Position numbers and translations under genes: made by a program
In this document: in pieces, positions 33,050-45,556 of the stretch
Position numbering within the stretch: position 1 is the first letter of the stretch
Layout of the letters: every line of letters begins with the position of its first letter
Notes under the pieces: model-generated
Told to the model about the DNA's origin: nothing
Database searches by the model: none
What the model saw: only the letters and a program-made list of their open reading frames with translations
NCBI GenBank assembly: GCA_015832175.1
Contig: WJXW01000006.1
Location: 2,480,001 to 2,544,000, forward strand
Reading direction: 5' to 3'
Length of the DNA: 64,000 nucleotides
DNA from: Paraphaeosphaeria minitans
Taxonomy: Eukaryota > Ascomycota > Dothideomycetes > Pleosporales > Didymosphaeriaceae

Positions 33050-33866
33050 TCACCCCACGCGGAGAAGTTGCATGCCCACACCGCACACCAGCACCCTCGC
33101 AGGCTGGCCCTCGTCGTGCTCGTCGTCGTCGTCGTCGTCGTCCTCACCCCCCAGCAGCACAGCCACACTCGACACATCCGCCACACTCGTCCTCGCCTTT
33201 CCCACGCGTCTGATGGTGATCCAATCCCCGCCATCCCCATCCCCATCCCCATTTCCATCCCCCCTGTCCTCTACAGCCGACACATCAACCGCCCACATCC
33301 TAACCCACTGGTCGTTCCCCCCCGTAACCAGCAGCACCCGGCCCTGCCACGGGACCATGGCGCAAGCCGTCACAGCCGATGCGTGCGAGCGGACTACGAC
33401 GACGGGGACGCCGGTCCACGCCACATCGCCGCCGTCGGGCGCGCACCGCGCGAGTCGGAAGGCGAGCGTGCCGTCGTCGCCGCCGCTGACGACGAGAATG
33501 ATGTCGTTTTTGGCGGGGAGGGCGACCGTGGCGAGCGTTTTGGAGGTGGATTGGTGGAGTGAGGTGGAGGAGTGGTGGGTTAGGTTGTATGGGTGCGGGT
33601 GCGGGTCCGAGTCTGGGTCTTGAGCGCGGTGTAGGTGGAGGGGGAGAAGGGGGATGGGCCACAGGACTGCGTGGCCGTCTGTGCCGGCTGTGAGGATGCT
33701 GTGGGGGGGTGCTATGTGTTTGGATGGGGTGGGGAGGAAGGCGCATTGGGTGAGGCAGGAGGTGGAGTAGAGGGCTGAGGCGAGGGGTTGCCAGTGTTGG
33801 GGGGAGGTGGGGCTGTATGCGTATATCTGTGGGGGAGTTAGTGGTCTGGTCTATCTGTTGTTTTGT

Positions 33867-33904
<38 letters not shown>

Positions 33905-36799
33905 TTTGGGAAGGTTCTTTTGGAGCTGGGGGTGGCGTATACCTTGACCACCGAGTTCGAGAACACCATGCTGATGATGAAGCCCGCTGGGGTTTCCGCG
34001 TGCTGCGCCACGTCGAATGCCATGATGCGCAGGTCCGAGTGCTCGCTTTCGGGCGCGCAGCTGGCCTCGCACACCACGCCTATGCCGCCCAGCGCAGGCG
34101 GGAGAAGGGTTGTCTTCCAGACGTAGAACTCTTCGCAGCCCCCGCTGCTGAAAAGGTAGGATCCGTCGGCGGACCACTGGAGACTCTGGATCCCGGTGGT
34201 GTGCTTGCGCAGGGTGTGAAGGCAGGTGAGGTGCTTGTCTGTATAGGAGAAGATTTTGATGTCGGTGTCTTCCGCACCGGTGGCTATGAGCTGCGACTTG
34301 CCCTTGTCAGTCTCGATGGCTGGGGACGCAGCGACGGCTTTGATCTCGCGGCCATGACCGCCGGAGCGGATCACTTCGTGGTCGGGCCCGGACTGAGAGA
34401 GGATGTGCATGCTTGATGCTCGGGTCCACACCAGAGTGCCGCCGCCTTTCTCAGAAATGTGGGGTTGGAATGACCAGCTTCTGTGCGCGCCGCCCGTTTC
34501 GACACTCATCGTTACTTCTTCGGTGACGGTATTGTATACGACGAATTCTTTGTGTGAGAATCCATACACGTGCAATTCATCGTCGTGAAAGTAGAGGCCT
34601 TCGATGTTTGGGCCGACCGGTAGAGTGATGTTGTGGACCAATCGATAGGACATGGTCTCCAGCTTGATGAGGTGAATCGCAACACAGCCGTCCCGTCCCG
34701 TGGAGACCAAGTGCCCAGAGGGAGAGTCTGTACCCTGGGGAACCCAAGTCATGGCGGTCACTGTCTCCTTACCGTGGATAGAGTGCATGATACCGAGTAG
34801 CTCCGCTGGAGTTTGATCGGCGTGCTCTGCGCTCTGATCTACGATGCGGTACGCGGCAATTGAACCACGTCGAAATCCGAGCAGAACGTAGCTTCCTTCG
34901 GAAGCGTCGACATATACCATACTCGTGATGACGAGGCCGGTGATGTGGTCTGGAATTGGAACGATGGTCGTACTGGATAGTGTTGGCCGAGCACTCTCCA
35001 GCAACTCTTCGAGAGGCTGAGGCTCTTTGCACTGCGTCAAATCCACGTGGAGTAGCTGAGCATCCTTCTGTCCAACTAGGGTAACCAGCAGGACCATCCA
35101 GTTCGACTGCAACGAGTCTGCAAAGGTTCCTGTAAAGACCTCCCCGATCTTGCCGTTGACCGTGTGCAGTTTTGTCAGTCGTGATGTTTTCTTGTGATAT
35201 GCGTACAGGCTTCCTTTCGCTCCAGCGACAAAGGCTACACCAAGTGAGGGCTCTCCGGCACAGACCGAGTATCCGCTCAAATCTTCGGGCTGGGCGACTA
35301 ATTCCGACAGGTCGATTCTTGAAGTGTGCTGAGGAGACATTGTCTCAAGGAAGACCCCGCCTGAGTTGGTTGTCAAGATGAAGGAAGATGCGTCCACGAA
35401 CGCATAGCTTCTGAGAAATTCGGTTTGTTTTGAAGAACGGTGGCCGGCTTTCTTCGCAACCGCAGTGCTCTCCTCAGGCGATGCTAGAATAGATACAAAG
35501 TACTCGATATCGTATTGTGCCTGGTCGGCGGATCGGCTCCTGGTCCTAAGAGGAAACTTTGTGATCTTACTGTCAGCTCCTCCGAGTGCGACGGATCTAT
35601 AAGGTGACGAAGCGTTTGGAAGAGCCATGGACCATACGTTCTTTCCGTTGTGATAGGGGGCTGTATCCATGAGATCGAGTTGCCATGGTGGCGTGCTCGC
35701 CGAGGTTGAACTCTTAACGTTCGTGTTAAGTGTCCATGTGCGGGATGTCGCGTCTTCGCCTGCAGAAAGGAGGACTATCTTGTCAGGTGACACACTAGTA
35801 TTACCTCCGCTATCGAGAAATTCTATCTTCCAGACGCGGGAGGTATGACCCCATCCTATAGCAACGCAGTCCTTGTTCGAGACGTCAGTATCATAAGAAG
35901 CATTACTGAAGCCAGTGTGTCTTGTTCGCTGCAGCTCTTCGTCACCAGCGTGCGATTCGGGGCCTTCTTCCGCAGTGGCCCGACTCACATCCCAGATGCG
36001 TATCGTACGGTCGTCACTGCAGCTAGCGAGCAGGCGCCTTGAACCCTGGCCGTTTACACAGAGCAGATTAGATATCTGCACTCCGAAGATTGATCCCTCG
36101 TGACCGAGGAATACACGATGAGTACGAGATGTGCTTTCTTCGGGACGCAATTGATCCCACGACCAGTAGATGATTTCCCCGAAAGCGGTTCCTGCCGCGA
36201 CGAGGATACAATCGCTCGACTCCCATAGCAAGTGAGCAGAATAGAGAATCGAACGCGAGCTCGAAGTCAGCCCTCTTACTGACAGGGAGCCGAGGGATCT
36301 GGCGCGTGGGGACTGGACTCCAGGTTCCTGTACTATGTCGAGGAGCGCATTATGTGCGGTCACCGCCACGCATCGTTCTGGAAGGGTGTTTTCCGGCGAT
36401 CTGGGCGCGGGTTGCAGGTCCAAAATCCAGTCCGGCGTCTTTGAGACTTCGGAAAAGGTCGCATTGAGCGGTGGCCAGCTATCATCTTCATCGCGGAATG
36501 TATCAAGTATTAGCGTTCGAATTAGTAGTCCTCCCCAGATGATGAGATGGACATGATCAGCCGAACTTGAAAGTTGGCGAATTCCATGGATAGCTTGCCC
36601 CTCAAAGATTTGTTCTGATGATATCAATGTGTTCTCCCGGCGATGATAGAAGTGCAAGCAGGGACCTTCAGCGACAATGAGCAGCAGTCCGCATTCGGCC
36701 AAAGCCGTTATTGGAAGGCGAGTACATTCATGCTTTGGATTTTAGTATGATCCAAGCAGTGAATGGCGGATATAAACCTACCTGTAGCTTCCGGGCCAT
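33050..36799 (-). CDS. RTT10: WD-repeat tRNA methylation cofactor Rtt10/Trm734 (WDR6)
   Basis: Three exons: an 18-nt first exon 36799-36782 (MARKLQ), then 36732-33943 and 33826-33050, giving 1194 aa. The start was chosen because this ATG exon restores an in-frame ITALAECGLLLIVAEGP opening, the typical Rtt10/WDR6 start. WD-type blades follow throughout, for example FLGHEGSIFGVQI...LLASCSDDRTIRIWDVS, VAIGWGHTSRVWKIEF and GIQSLQWSADGSYLFSSGG. In yeast this protein partners Trm7 for 2'-O-methylation of tRNA anticodon position 34. An Asp-repeat sits near the C terminus, and the second intron contains a (CA)n run. It is divergent from the PBDC1 gene with only ~210 bp between starts. Confidence 0.9.
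33866..33902. repeat. (GT)n run inside an RTT10 intron
   Basis: About 17 GT units lie within the second intron of the WD-repeat gene. Confidence 0.85.
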
Positions 36800-37010
36800 T
36801 GGAGAAATGGCTGGAAGTTGCTTGTGATTTCTGCATTGGAATTTGGCGTTGAGTAAGCGTGACTGCGGGGCCAGGCGGGGTAGGAACGATAAGTACCAGT
36901 ACTTTTCTGCCACCTCGAAAATTCATAGACGACGACGACGACGACGACGACGACGACAACGAGCAACTTCCCCAGATCTAGCACCGGGAACCTCAATCTC
37001 GCATCTCACC
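36800..37010. promoter_or_regulatory. Bidirectional promoter RTT10/PBDC1
   Basis: Only 211 bp separate the two divergent starts. A (GAC)n run (36926-36956) lies inside. Confidence 0.6.
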
Positions 37011-37576
37011 ATGTCTCTCGGAACGCAGGGCGCTATCCCAGAGGGAGCGCAGGACAACAACCCCGATGTAGGACACGCCTCTGCAACGCCATCGCATCGC
37101 ATCGCATCGCACTGACAGTCGCCTAGGTCGAAGCGCAATGGGCCGTCCAGGCGGGAAAGCACATGGAGACATACTGGAACATCCTGGAGAAGGTCAAGGG
37201 CTCCAGCCTCCGCCTCACCAAGTTTGACGACGACATCTACGCCCACTTCAAGAAAGACTTCCCCGAGGTGGACGCCAGCAGCAAGCTCGACCAGGACGCA
37301 ATGAAGAGCAAGGAGGGCAAGGAGCGGTGGCGCAAGTTCATGGAGGAGTACAAGAACACGGTCGACGACTACAACTTCGGCACCATGTTGCGCGACTCGC
37401 CAAAGGTCGAGTACGGCCCGGACACCACCATGATGTCGGTGCGCATGCAGTTTTACGCCATTGAGATCGCCAGGTCAGTACAGTCAGGGGTTCATGGCCT
37501 GGGAGTGGGCGCTGACAGGACCAGGAATCGCGAGGGCCATAACGATTGGATCTACGACAAGGCCCACGGCAACTGA
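37011..37576 (+). CDS. PBDC1/Ypl225w (Chp1) homologue
   Basis: Exons 37011-37067, 37127-37473 and 37525-37576 give 151 aa, close to the family size. The core reads VEAQWAVQAGKHMETYWNIL, then LRLTKFDDDIYAHFKKDFPE, KERWRKFMEEYKNTVDDYNFGTM and a terminal EGHNDWIYDKA, all diagnostic of the PBDC1 family. The yeast member Ypl225w has been reported as a chaperone for newly made eEF1A. The protein is cytosolic: no signal peptide or membrane span is seen. Confidence 0.88.
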
Positions 37577-38207
37577 GCCTAAGGCTCCTGGCTCCTGGCT
37601 CCTGGCTCCGTCAGCTACGCGACTTCTAGACAACGACCATGACAGCGCACGAGGGATGATCGGCGAGTGCAACAAGGCACACGGCTCGCCCCATGTCCGA
37701 GCGCGGCTCAGTCCTACTGTGTGCATTTGTTCTTCACGCTTGGCACCGTCTTCCCATGATACCCAGCCGCGTCCCGATGAGGAAAAGATAGTGAAAGCAA
37801 TACATGGTCTGGCACCACCCTTCGGCATGTCACTCGCTAAAATGTCCGATTGTCGCAGAAACGTGATGATACGTGCGTGTCTGAGCTGAATCGCAGGCCA
37901 ATGGCTCCAGTTGTCAATTGAAAAATGTTCGTACGTAGGTACCCCATCAACTACTCCCTGATCCGTAAATGTCCAGGCGACGGGGCCGGAGAACCTTCAA
38001 GGGTAGGAACAATATCAAGCGCGAAACAAAGCACGCGAGAGCAACATGCAAGCCGCCCCGTAGCATTCATGAGCTAGTCCGCATTCGGCAGTCTTAAACT
38101 TCAACTTCACTCTTTGCTCCAAAGATCCTCTTGCACTGCAATTCCTCCAGTCTCTCCTTGCAAGTTTTTCTCGCGTCTTCACGAGTCCCTGGGAAACGAC
38201 TGCGAAC
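37577..38207. other. Intergenic upstream of the ABC exporter
   Basis: The gap starts with a (GGCTCCT) triplet of repeats at 37580-37606. No gene is seen; it should hold the exporter promoter. Confidence 0.5.
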
Positions 38208-41200
38208 ATGGCCACACCCGCAGCCTCGAATCGCGTCAACGAACCGGATAAGCAGGATGTGCTGGATGCAGAGGAGCAGCAATTCGTGGCCAACATGGGC
38301 TGGAAGGCTCTGTTCAGCTTCACGACCCGTAAACATTTGCCAGTCCTCGCATTCGCCGTACTTGCCTCCTCTCTTGCCGCTCTTACGCTTCCCGCGCTCG
38401 CCGTACTCTACGGTCTGTTGTTTCGAGAGTTCGGGTCTGTTGCCAAGGGTGACAAGTCAGACTCGCAGTTTCTGAAGCAGGTTTCGACGTATTGTATCTA
38501 TGTCACAGCCATAGGTGGCGTCAGTTGGTTGGGCAACAGTCTGCACTTCGCTGCATTCATGACCTTCGGCGAAATGCAGGCACGCAGCGCACGAGGGAGG
38601 TTATTCGGTGCGTTGCTCAACAAGGACATGGCTTGGTACGACACGAGGGATACGGGCATGGCGGCGTTTCTGCCAGCCATGCAAACGTGAGAACAGACAC
38701 AGCTTCGCAACATGCTATGATGCACTTGCTAACCCGTGGTAGACAAATCCACGACCTCCAGATTGCAGTTTCCCAACCCTTCGGACTCGCCGTTCAATGC
38801 GTCGTTCAAACCATCGGCGCTCTCGCTGTCGCCTTTTATTCCTCGTGGAGCCTTACACTCGTCATCATCGCCTCTGTTCCGATCATGTACCTCGTAACGG
38901 CCTATCTGTCCAAGTTGTTAGATCAACGCGCGCACGAACAGAGCCACGTGTTGAGGCAAGCACTGAAGTATCTCACCAACACCATACGCAGCATCGAGAC
39001 CGTCAAGTGCTTCAACGGAGAACGATACGAGTCTCAAAGATATGGGAGGGTGGTGACTTCGGCCGGAAAACTGTATAACAAACAAGCCAACTTTCGGGCT
39101 CTGCAGCTGGGTGCGATGCAGTTCTTCACGCTGAGTGTCTTCTTTCAGGGATTCTGGTATGGTGCACACCAGATATTCGAAGGGAGGATCAACGTCGGCC
39201 AGGTCATCACAACATTTTGGGCAGCTATGATGGCTGTTCAGGGCGTGACTGGATTTCTTCCCCAGTTCATTGTGCTGCAGAAAGGCAAAGTCGCCGGTGC
39301 AAGACTTCGGATGCTGATAGCACAGATCTCCGAAGACGGTTCTCTCGTTGAGACAACTGGGCAACAGATACCACCGACATGCGAGGGGAGAATCGAGTTC
39401 AATAATGTACGTGATGCTGGAGCTGTAAAAATTCAATGCTAATGGTTCAGGTATCGTTTTGCTATCCTTCGCGGGCAGATCAAGCTGCCTTACGCAATGT
39501 CTCCGTCTCGTTCCCCGCGGGTGAGACCAGCTTCGTTATAGGGCGGAGCGGATCAGGCAAGAGCACGTTGGGCCAGCTGCTCATTCGGTTTTATCAGCCC
39601 GCCTCTGGCCAGATTCGACTCGACGGCAACTCGATCCAAGAACTCAACGTACATTGGCTTCGTAGTCAGATCACCCTCGTGGAACAACACAGCGTCTTAT
39701 TCGATGGTTCAATCCGCGACAACATCGCTATGGGTAAAGGAGGCGAGCAAGCGAACAGTTCGGATATCCTGAACGTTGTGTCATTCGCCATGCTTGAGCA
39801 GATGGTACATGATCTTCCGGAAGGGCTCGACACCGAACTGGGGACACAGGGAAACAGTCTCAGCGGTGGACAGCGACAAAGAATGGCACTTGCGCGCGCA
39901 CGTCTGCGCGATTCCTGTGTCCTAGTCCTCGATGAGTCCACAAGCGCGCTTGACTACATCACAAGGTCTATCGTACTACGGGCCATACGTTCTTGGAGGC
40001 GAGGCAAAACGACTATCATCATTACACACGATATTACGCAGATTCTTCCGCAAGATATGGTGTATGTCATGGACAAGGCACAAGTGGTACCACAAGGCAC
40101 GAGGGACCAGATGGCGGCAATACCATACTCTCCATTTCACACCTTCTTGGTTGAAAAGGACTGGAAAGACGAATCAGAAGAAGAAGACTCCGAGGATGAT
40201 ACCGACATGATCGTTGGATTGTACAGGAACTCGTGGAGCGGGTCAAAAACACCCAGCCACCTACCGAGCCGCGTGACCAGTCGCCCTAACTCTACTATAA
40301 TCAGACGTTCCGGGATGTTCTCACCATTTTCGAGTCCGGATGTTGAGGCTGCGTTCTCTCGAAGTTACAGAGCTTCTGGTGACTTCACGGGAGAAAGAGT
40401 GACCAACTTCTCCGGGAAGCTCCGACCGCGTCCTATGACAACGATCGGCACCGTAAGAGACCGGTCACCCCTCGTGGCTGTAACGCAACCACAGTCAACA
40501 GTCTATTGCCACTCTACAGAGATAGACCTGTCGAAGCCGTCCTCAGCTGCAAGACCTGTATCAGTCGCTCCGCCCACGACGTTACTAAGACCAACAAGCA
40601 AAGATGAATATCCATCTTTTCGCAGAACGTTCCGCGAGAAGATGGAGATTCGGAAGCAACGTCGCAGTCTCATGCGTGAAGAGAAGTCTACCGAAACCAC
40701 TGAGCAGTTAAGCATTACCGGCGTGCTACGTACGGTATGGCCTCTGGTCGATTGGCCTACGCGACTTGCTTTACTTGCAGGGCTCTTTTGCTCTCTGATC
40801 CATTCAGCCGCTACTCCCGTCTTCGGATACGTACTCTCCCAGCTGTTCTCAACATTCTACACTCTGGGCAACCAGCGAGAATTGGCTCGGACTTATGCTC
40901 TCTCGATATTGGGAATCGCAGCAGCAGACGGTCTCGCCAACTACGGTTTCAACGTGCTGTTCGAGATCTCGGCACAGAGATGGGCTACTACGCTCAGAAC
41001 AGAGAGCATGAAACGCATACTTCTCCAACCACGAGAGTTCTTCGACTGGGAGGAGAACAGCGTGCCGCGACTAGCAGAGTGCTTGGATCAGTTCGCAGAA
41101 GAGGCTCGGAATCTGCCGGGACGTTTTTTCTGCATCTTGATCGTCATGGTATTCACGGTTGTTATCGCGCTGGTCTGGGCTCTGGTCATTTGCTGGAAGC

Positions 41201-42594
41201 TCGTGCTCGTGTCCATGGGATGTCTCGCCGTCATGTTCTGCATTACCCGAGTGTTCCACGCGATCAGCAGTCGCTGGGAGAATCTTAGCAACAGCGCCAG
41301 CGAGCGAGTAGGCCAAGTCCTGCATGAGACTTTTGTCAACATCAGGACCGTGCGATGTCTTGTCCTCGAGGACGTTTTTCGAAAGAGGTATGCCGAAGCG
41401 ACCAGTAGCGCTCTCTCGATCGGAACCAAGCGCGCGATATACACCGGTTCGATATACGGTCTCAACTACGCCAGCGCGGCTTTCATCACTGCAACGTTGA
41501 TGTGGTGGGGAGCCTGGCTCGTGTCCAAAGGACAATACACATCTACCGACATCATCACAACCTTCAACGTCCTCATGCTGAGTGTCGCCCACGCCAACCA
41601 CGTCGGCGACTACATTCCTCAAATCAACGTCTCCAAGGACGCCGCCTCACGCCTGATGCGTCTTGCACGTCTCCCTCAGGACTCCCACGAGCTCAGCGGC
41701 ACCTCGCAGCTCTTCACCGCGGGCGACGTCGAATTCGACAAAGTCAACTTCACCTACCCGACCCGACCAACCCACCAAGTGCTCAACGGCGTCAGCTTCA
41801 AGATCCCAAAGGGACGCTGCACCGCCATCGTCGGCGCCTCGGGCTCCGGGAAATCCACCGTCGCCGCCCTCCTCCTGAAACTCTACCGCACAAACCCACA
41901 CGCAGGGGCGAACGCAAACGCGACATCGCACCCGCACATCTCAATCGCCAACCACGACATCGCCACCCTGCACACCCCAACCCTCCGCTCCAGCATCGCC
42001 ATCGTCCCCCAAACCCCCGTCCTCTTCCCCGCCACCGTCAGAGAAAACATCATCTACGGCCTCGACCTGTCCAGCGCCCACACCACCGAGACCAGTATCC
42101 GCGCCGCCGCCCGCGCCGCCGGCTGCGCCGACTTCATCGACACGCTCCCGCAGGGCCTCTCGACCATCATAGGCGACGGCACCGGCGGCAGCGGAGGCGG
42201 AAGCACCACCCTCTCAGGCGGCCAAGCCCAACGCCTCGCCCTCGCCCGCGCCCTCGTGCGCGCCCCCGACGTCCTCGTCCTCGACGAGGCGACCTCGGCT
42301 CTGGACGTCGAGGCTGCCCGCGTCGTGCGGGATACGGTGGAGCGGCTCGTGCGTGGGGATGCGTCGGAGGTGCGGCGGCGCGGGATGACGGTGGTTGTCA
42401 TCACGCATGCGCGGGAGATGATGGCGGTTGCGGAGCATGTGGTGGTGCTGGAGCGGGGGCGGGTCGTTGAGGAGGGCGGGTTTGAGGAGTTGCGGCGGAG
42501 AAGGATGGGGGCTTTTGCGCGGTTGGTGAGGGGGGAGGGAGGGGAGGCTGGGGAGGGGAGGGACGGGGGGGTTGCAGAGGGGGGGTTTGTGTAG
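38208..42594 (+). CDS. ste6: Full-size ABCB transporter of Ste6/AtrD (a-pheromone exporter) type
   Basis: Exons 38208-38686, 38743-39406 and 39451-42594 give 1428 aa in the order TMD1-NBD1-linker-TMD2-NBD2. TMD1 covers about 45-330. NBD1 has Walker A GRSGSGKST (~411), signature LSGGQRQR (~517), Walker B VLVLDEST, and the H-loop in ITHD. A long charged linker (~620-790, DESEEEDSEDD... and RPRPMTTIG) precedes TMD2 (~811-1105). NBD2 has GASGSGKST (~1174), LSGGQAQR (~1301), VLVLDEATSALD and H-loop ITHA, so both ATP sites look complete. The linker and N terminus resemble fungal Ste6/AtrD a-factor exporters rather than drug pumps; that placement is a judgement from memory and needs a tree. A multidrug ABCB pump is the alternative. 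Confidence 0.8.
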
Positions 42595-43138
42595 GTGGGC
42601 TGTTGACTGGGTTGGGTTGGCTTTGGTAGGGCGACGGTTACCGTACTGTACTGTACTCTTTTTTTCTGGTCGTTCTGGATGGCTGTTTTGGCGGGGTGGA
42701 CGGGGCTTGGTTCGATACGGTTGATGCTGTGCTGTGCGTCTGGCTTGTGTTTGTGAGCTTTCAGAAGTAGCCGGTGACGTGCACAGGGGGCGATGGGTGT
42801 GCCGGCTCCTTCGCATTTCACATGGCTCCAGGTGAAGATGCAAGGATGCGATGTTTGAGAATTGGCAGAGGCGCAATGTGCGTCTGCGGGGGGTCTCTTG
42901 TTATACATGTTGTACAGTCCAGTCCAGCCGTCTTTGACCTACGCCATCCCCAGTGACGAAACCACTCGTCCCGACTCCGCCCAATGCACGTCCTAGATCT
43001 TACACATGTCCATCCAATCTCCTCTTATATACAAACCTCAACCCCACTCCGCCCCATGCACGTCCTAGATCTTACACATGCCCATCCGATCTCCTCCTTT
43101 TATCACATACACCCCTCATCCGCCCCCACGCCCCTAGT
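42595..43138. other. Convergent intergenic with a direct repeat
   Basis: The gap between the exporter and RSM22 contains a direct repeat of about 70 bp and otherwise nothing recognisable. Confidence 0.6.
42971..43110. repeat. Two-copy direct repeat, about 70 bp
   Basis: Both copies share ATGCACGTCCTAGATCTTAC followed by ACATG[TC]CCATCC and ATCTCCTC, with 5-10% difference. Confidence 0.85.
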
Positions 43139-45556
43139 CTACCTCAGCAACTCCTCACTCCCCAGCCCCACACTCCTCTTCCTCCCCTTCCTGCCCCCGC
43201 TCCCCCTAATCTTCCTATCGGCATTATACCGCCCATCCCTATCCCCTCTCCTGCCCGTAACCCGAGCCCCCATATCCACCGCCTCGTCCCCCCTGCTCCC
43301 CACATCCAACATGACGGTAACCTTCTTCGGGCTCCGGATGCGCCTGCCCTTGCGGTCAAACTCGTCGCGCGGACGCCCGAGCCGCACGTTCCGCGGGATC
43401 CGCGTCTTCGCGCCGAGCGCCCACAGGTCGCCCCACCGTGCTTTGCGCGCGTCGCGGAAGGCCTGCCGGCTGAAGGAGCGCGGGACGGTCCAGCGCTCGA
43501 GGGTCGCGGCCGGCGTGCACACGTCGAGGATGATGTGGCCGCGGCGCTTGAGGGCGGGAAGGATGAGGCGCGGGAGGGTCAGCGGGTTGATGTCGGCGGG
43601 AGAGGTGAGTTCGAGTTCGGCGCCGTCTTCGGCGGAGGGGTCTGGCTTGTATTCGTGGCCGGAGAAGGCGGCGTCGGTGGTGGCGGCGTCCTGGACGAAG
43701 CCCCGGCCGAGCTTGTCGTGGTGTGCGAGACGCTGGTCGCGGCCGCGCTGCACGGCGAGGTAGCTGTATTGGATGTCTTCGTGGTTGCGGTCCGTCGCGT
43801 TGAGAATGCGCTGGAGGTACGGCGGGCGGACGTAGCGCTGGCTGAAGAAGCAGAAGTCCTTTCGGCCGTGACTAACGCCCGGGGATTGGTACATGGGACA
43901 CGTGCCGTGGTTGGTGCAGGGCGCGATGATCATGCCTGTCTCCTTCTCTGTGAACTGAGTCTCTTCGTCCGGCTTGGAGACCTGTTCCTCCAGGGGGACC
44001 TCGACAAGTGTCGAGCCTGGCGAGGCGATGTGCTTAGCAAGGAGGAGCTCGCGGGCAGCGGCTATGACTTCGAACCCGCGGGGCAGACCTTTTTCGATGA
44101 GGATGAGTACACCACCCTTGGGATTGAGAAGAGACCAGTACTTGTGCACTTGCTCCTTGCGAAGATATTCCTGCTTCAACCCCCAGAGCGTGTGAGGTGC
44201 GATGATGACGTCGTAAAACTTCCGGGGCTGCTGCGCGTTGACCTCTTCCGCCTCGGGCAAAGTATCAGGCAAGCGGGGAATGAATGTGGTGTTCTCTAGC
44301 AATCGGCTAGCTCGATGCCGCAGGGTGTCTGGTGCAGTCAAGACAGTGGCTTTTCCAAGCGGTGCATTCGGCAGTGACGTCTTGCCGGGATCTTCATGCA
44401 TACGCTCCCAGTCAGCCCTCAGGATCTCGTGCCACGCAAGGATACCAACACCGCCGGAACCAGCATCGAGCACCATGCCACCCTTCTTGTTCGTGAGGAG
44501 GTTCTCAATCCACGCGGAGCCTAGTCTTCGTCTGACCTCGACTAGGGAGCTCATGACGCTGGCGTATGTTCCGGGCTGCACTGAAGCCATATACACATCG
44601 GCCTCGATATTTCCCATGTCGGAGTGTGAAGGATCAAGCGGTATCGGCTTCTGTTCCTTGCCCAGGCGGGCGGCGGGTGTAGACGCGGAATAGGGCAGAC
44701 CCGGTCCTCCCAGTATGCGGTTTGACGATTCGGCAAGATGTTTCATGTTCGCACGGGTGAGCAGCTCCGTGGTAGGATCGACAAACGTTTCCTTGGGCAA
44801 GAAGACGGTTGAGGGCGAGGGCTTGAATCTGCCGGCGATAGTCAAAGGATGCGCACGCATGAACTCGTCCTCGTCCTCTTCCTGCTCAACGCCCTCCTCT
44901 TCAGCCTCTTCCACATCTCTCGTAGCCCGCTCGTACACGGAGTTGTGGTAATTCTGCTCCTTCTGCTCGCGCAGAGCCTCCCACTTTTCCTTTGTCATGG
45001 ACCCGTCCTCCTCTTCCTCAGCTATCTCTTCCTCAACTTGGTCAAAGACTTCGACTTCTTCCAGCTCGCCGTCCTCGCCCTTTCTCAGCAGCACAGTCGA
45101 CCCGTCCTCGCGCTCCTCTTCGAAGATGTCTTCTTCCTCTTCCACCTCCACCTCCAACAGCTCCTCTGCAGTCTCCACGAATATCGGTGTCCCGTACAAC
45201 CTCTCGTACACCTTCAGTTCCTCGTCGCTCAAATGGCCCTTCGGCAATGCATCCCCAAACAACTGTCGCGCCTTCCGCGCATTAACTTCGATGCTCAATC
45301 GGTCGGCCGGCGTAGGCGGCGAATCGATCGCCTGGGCAGCAGAGGTCGCCGGGTGCTCTTCCGTCTCCCGGCTCAGGCGCCAGGTCGTGGTGAATGGGCG
45401 TCGCTGGGAAGCATGCTGAGCGACAACTGCGCTCGTCCGTGGGAATCGGTTCGAATGTGCCACCGGCGTCCGTGACCTCGCGATGCGCGCCTGCGCCAAC
45501 AGAGAACCAAGTCTGCACAAGTTACAGATGGAATGCAAGCTCCTCCCCGGGATCAT
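43139..45556 (-). CDS. RSM22: Rsm22 mitochondrial ribosome assembly methyltransferase-like protein
   Basis: A single-exon 805-aa protein (start ATG at 45556, MIPGRSLHSIC). The N-terminal ~70 residues are a mitochondrial presequence (Arg/Ser/Ala-rich, ...RRPFTTTWRLS). A Glu-rich stretch of ~100 residues follows. The Rossmann methyltransferase core includes YASVMSSLVEVRRRLG, MVLDAGSGGVGILAW and YDVIIAPHTLW. The Cys/His motif CTNHGTCPMY...DFCFFSQRY (about 540-570) matches the metal or Fe-S site of the METTL17/Rsm22 family. The C-terminal tail is very basic. In yeast and humans the family acts in assembly of the mitochondrial small subunit. It is transcribed toward the exporter gene. Confidence 0.92.
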   Translation of the reverse strand: MIPGRSLHSICNLCRLGSLLAQARIARSRTPVAHSNRFPRTSAVVAQHASQRRPFTTTWRLSRETEEHPATSAAQAIDSPPTPADRLSIEVNARKARQLFGDALPKGHLSDEELKVYERLYGTPIFVETAEELLEVEVEEEEDIFEEEREDGSTVLLRKGEDGELEEVEVFDQVEEEIAEEEEDGSMTKEKWEALREQKEQNYHNSVYERATRDVEEAEEEGVEQEEDEDEFMRAHPLTIAGRFKPSPSTVFLPKETFVDPTTELLTRANMKHLAESSNRILGGPGLPYSASTPAARLGKEQKPIPLDPSHSDMGNIEADVYMASVQPGTYASVMSSLVEVRRRLGSAWIENLLTNKKGGMVLDAGSGGVGILAWHEILRADWERMHEDPGKTSLPNAPLGKATVLTAPDTLRHRASRLLENTTFIPRLPDTLPEAEEVNAQQPRKFYDVIIAPHTLWGLKQEYLRKEQVHKYWSLLNPKGGVLILIEKGLPRGFEVIAAARELLLAKHIASPGSTLVEVPLEEQVSKPDEETQFTEKETGMIIAPCTNHGTCPMYQSPGVSHGRKDFCFFSQRYVRPPYLQRILNATDRNHEDIQYSYLAVQRGRDQRLAHHDKLGRGFVQDAATTDAAFSGHEYKPDPSAEDGAELELTSPADINPLTLPRLILPALKRRGHIILDVCTPAATLERWTVPRSFSRQAFRDARKARWGDLWALGAKTRIPRNVRLGRPRDEFDRKGRRIRSPKKVTVMLDVGSRGDEAVDMGARVTGRRGDRDGRYNADRKIRGSGGRKGRKRSVGLGSEELLR

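Noticed and set aside
42953..44299. 448-aa plus-strand ORF opposite RSM22
   Set aside because: Antisense shadow; the sense strand has clear Rsm22 motifs.
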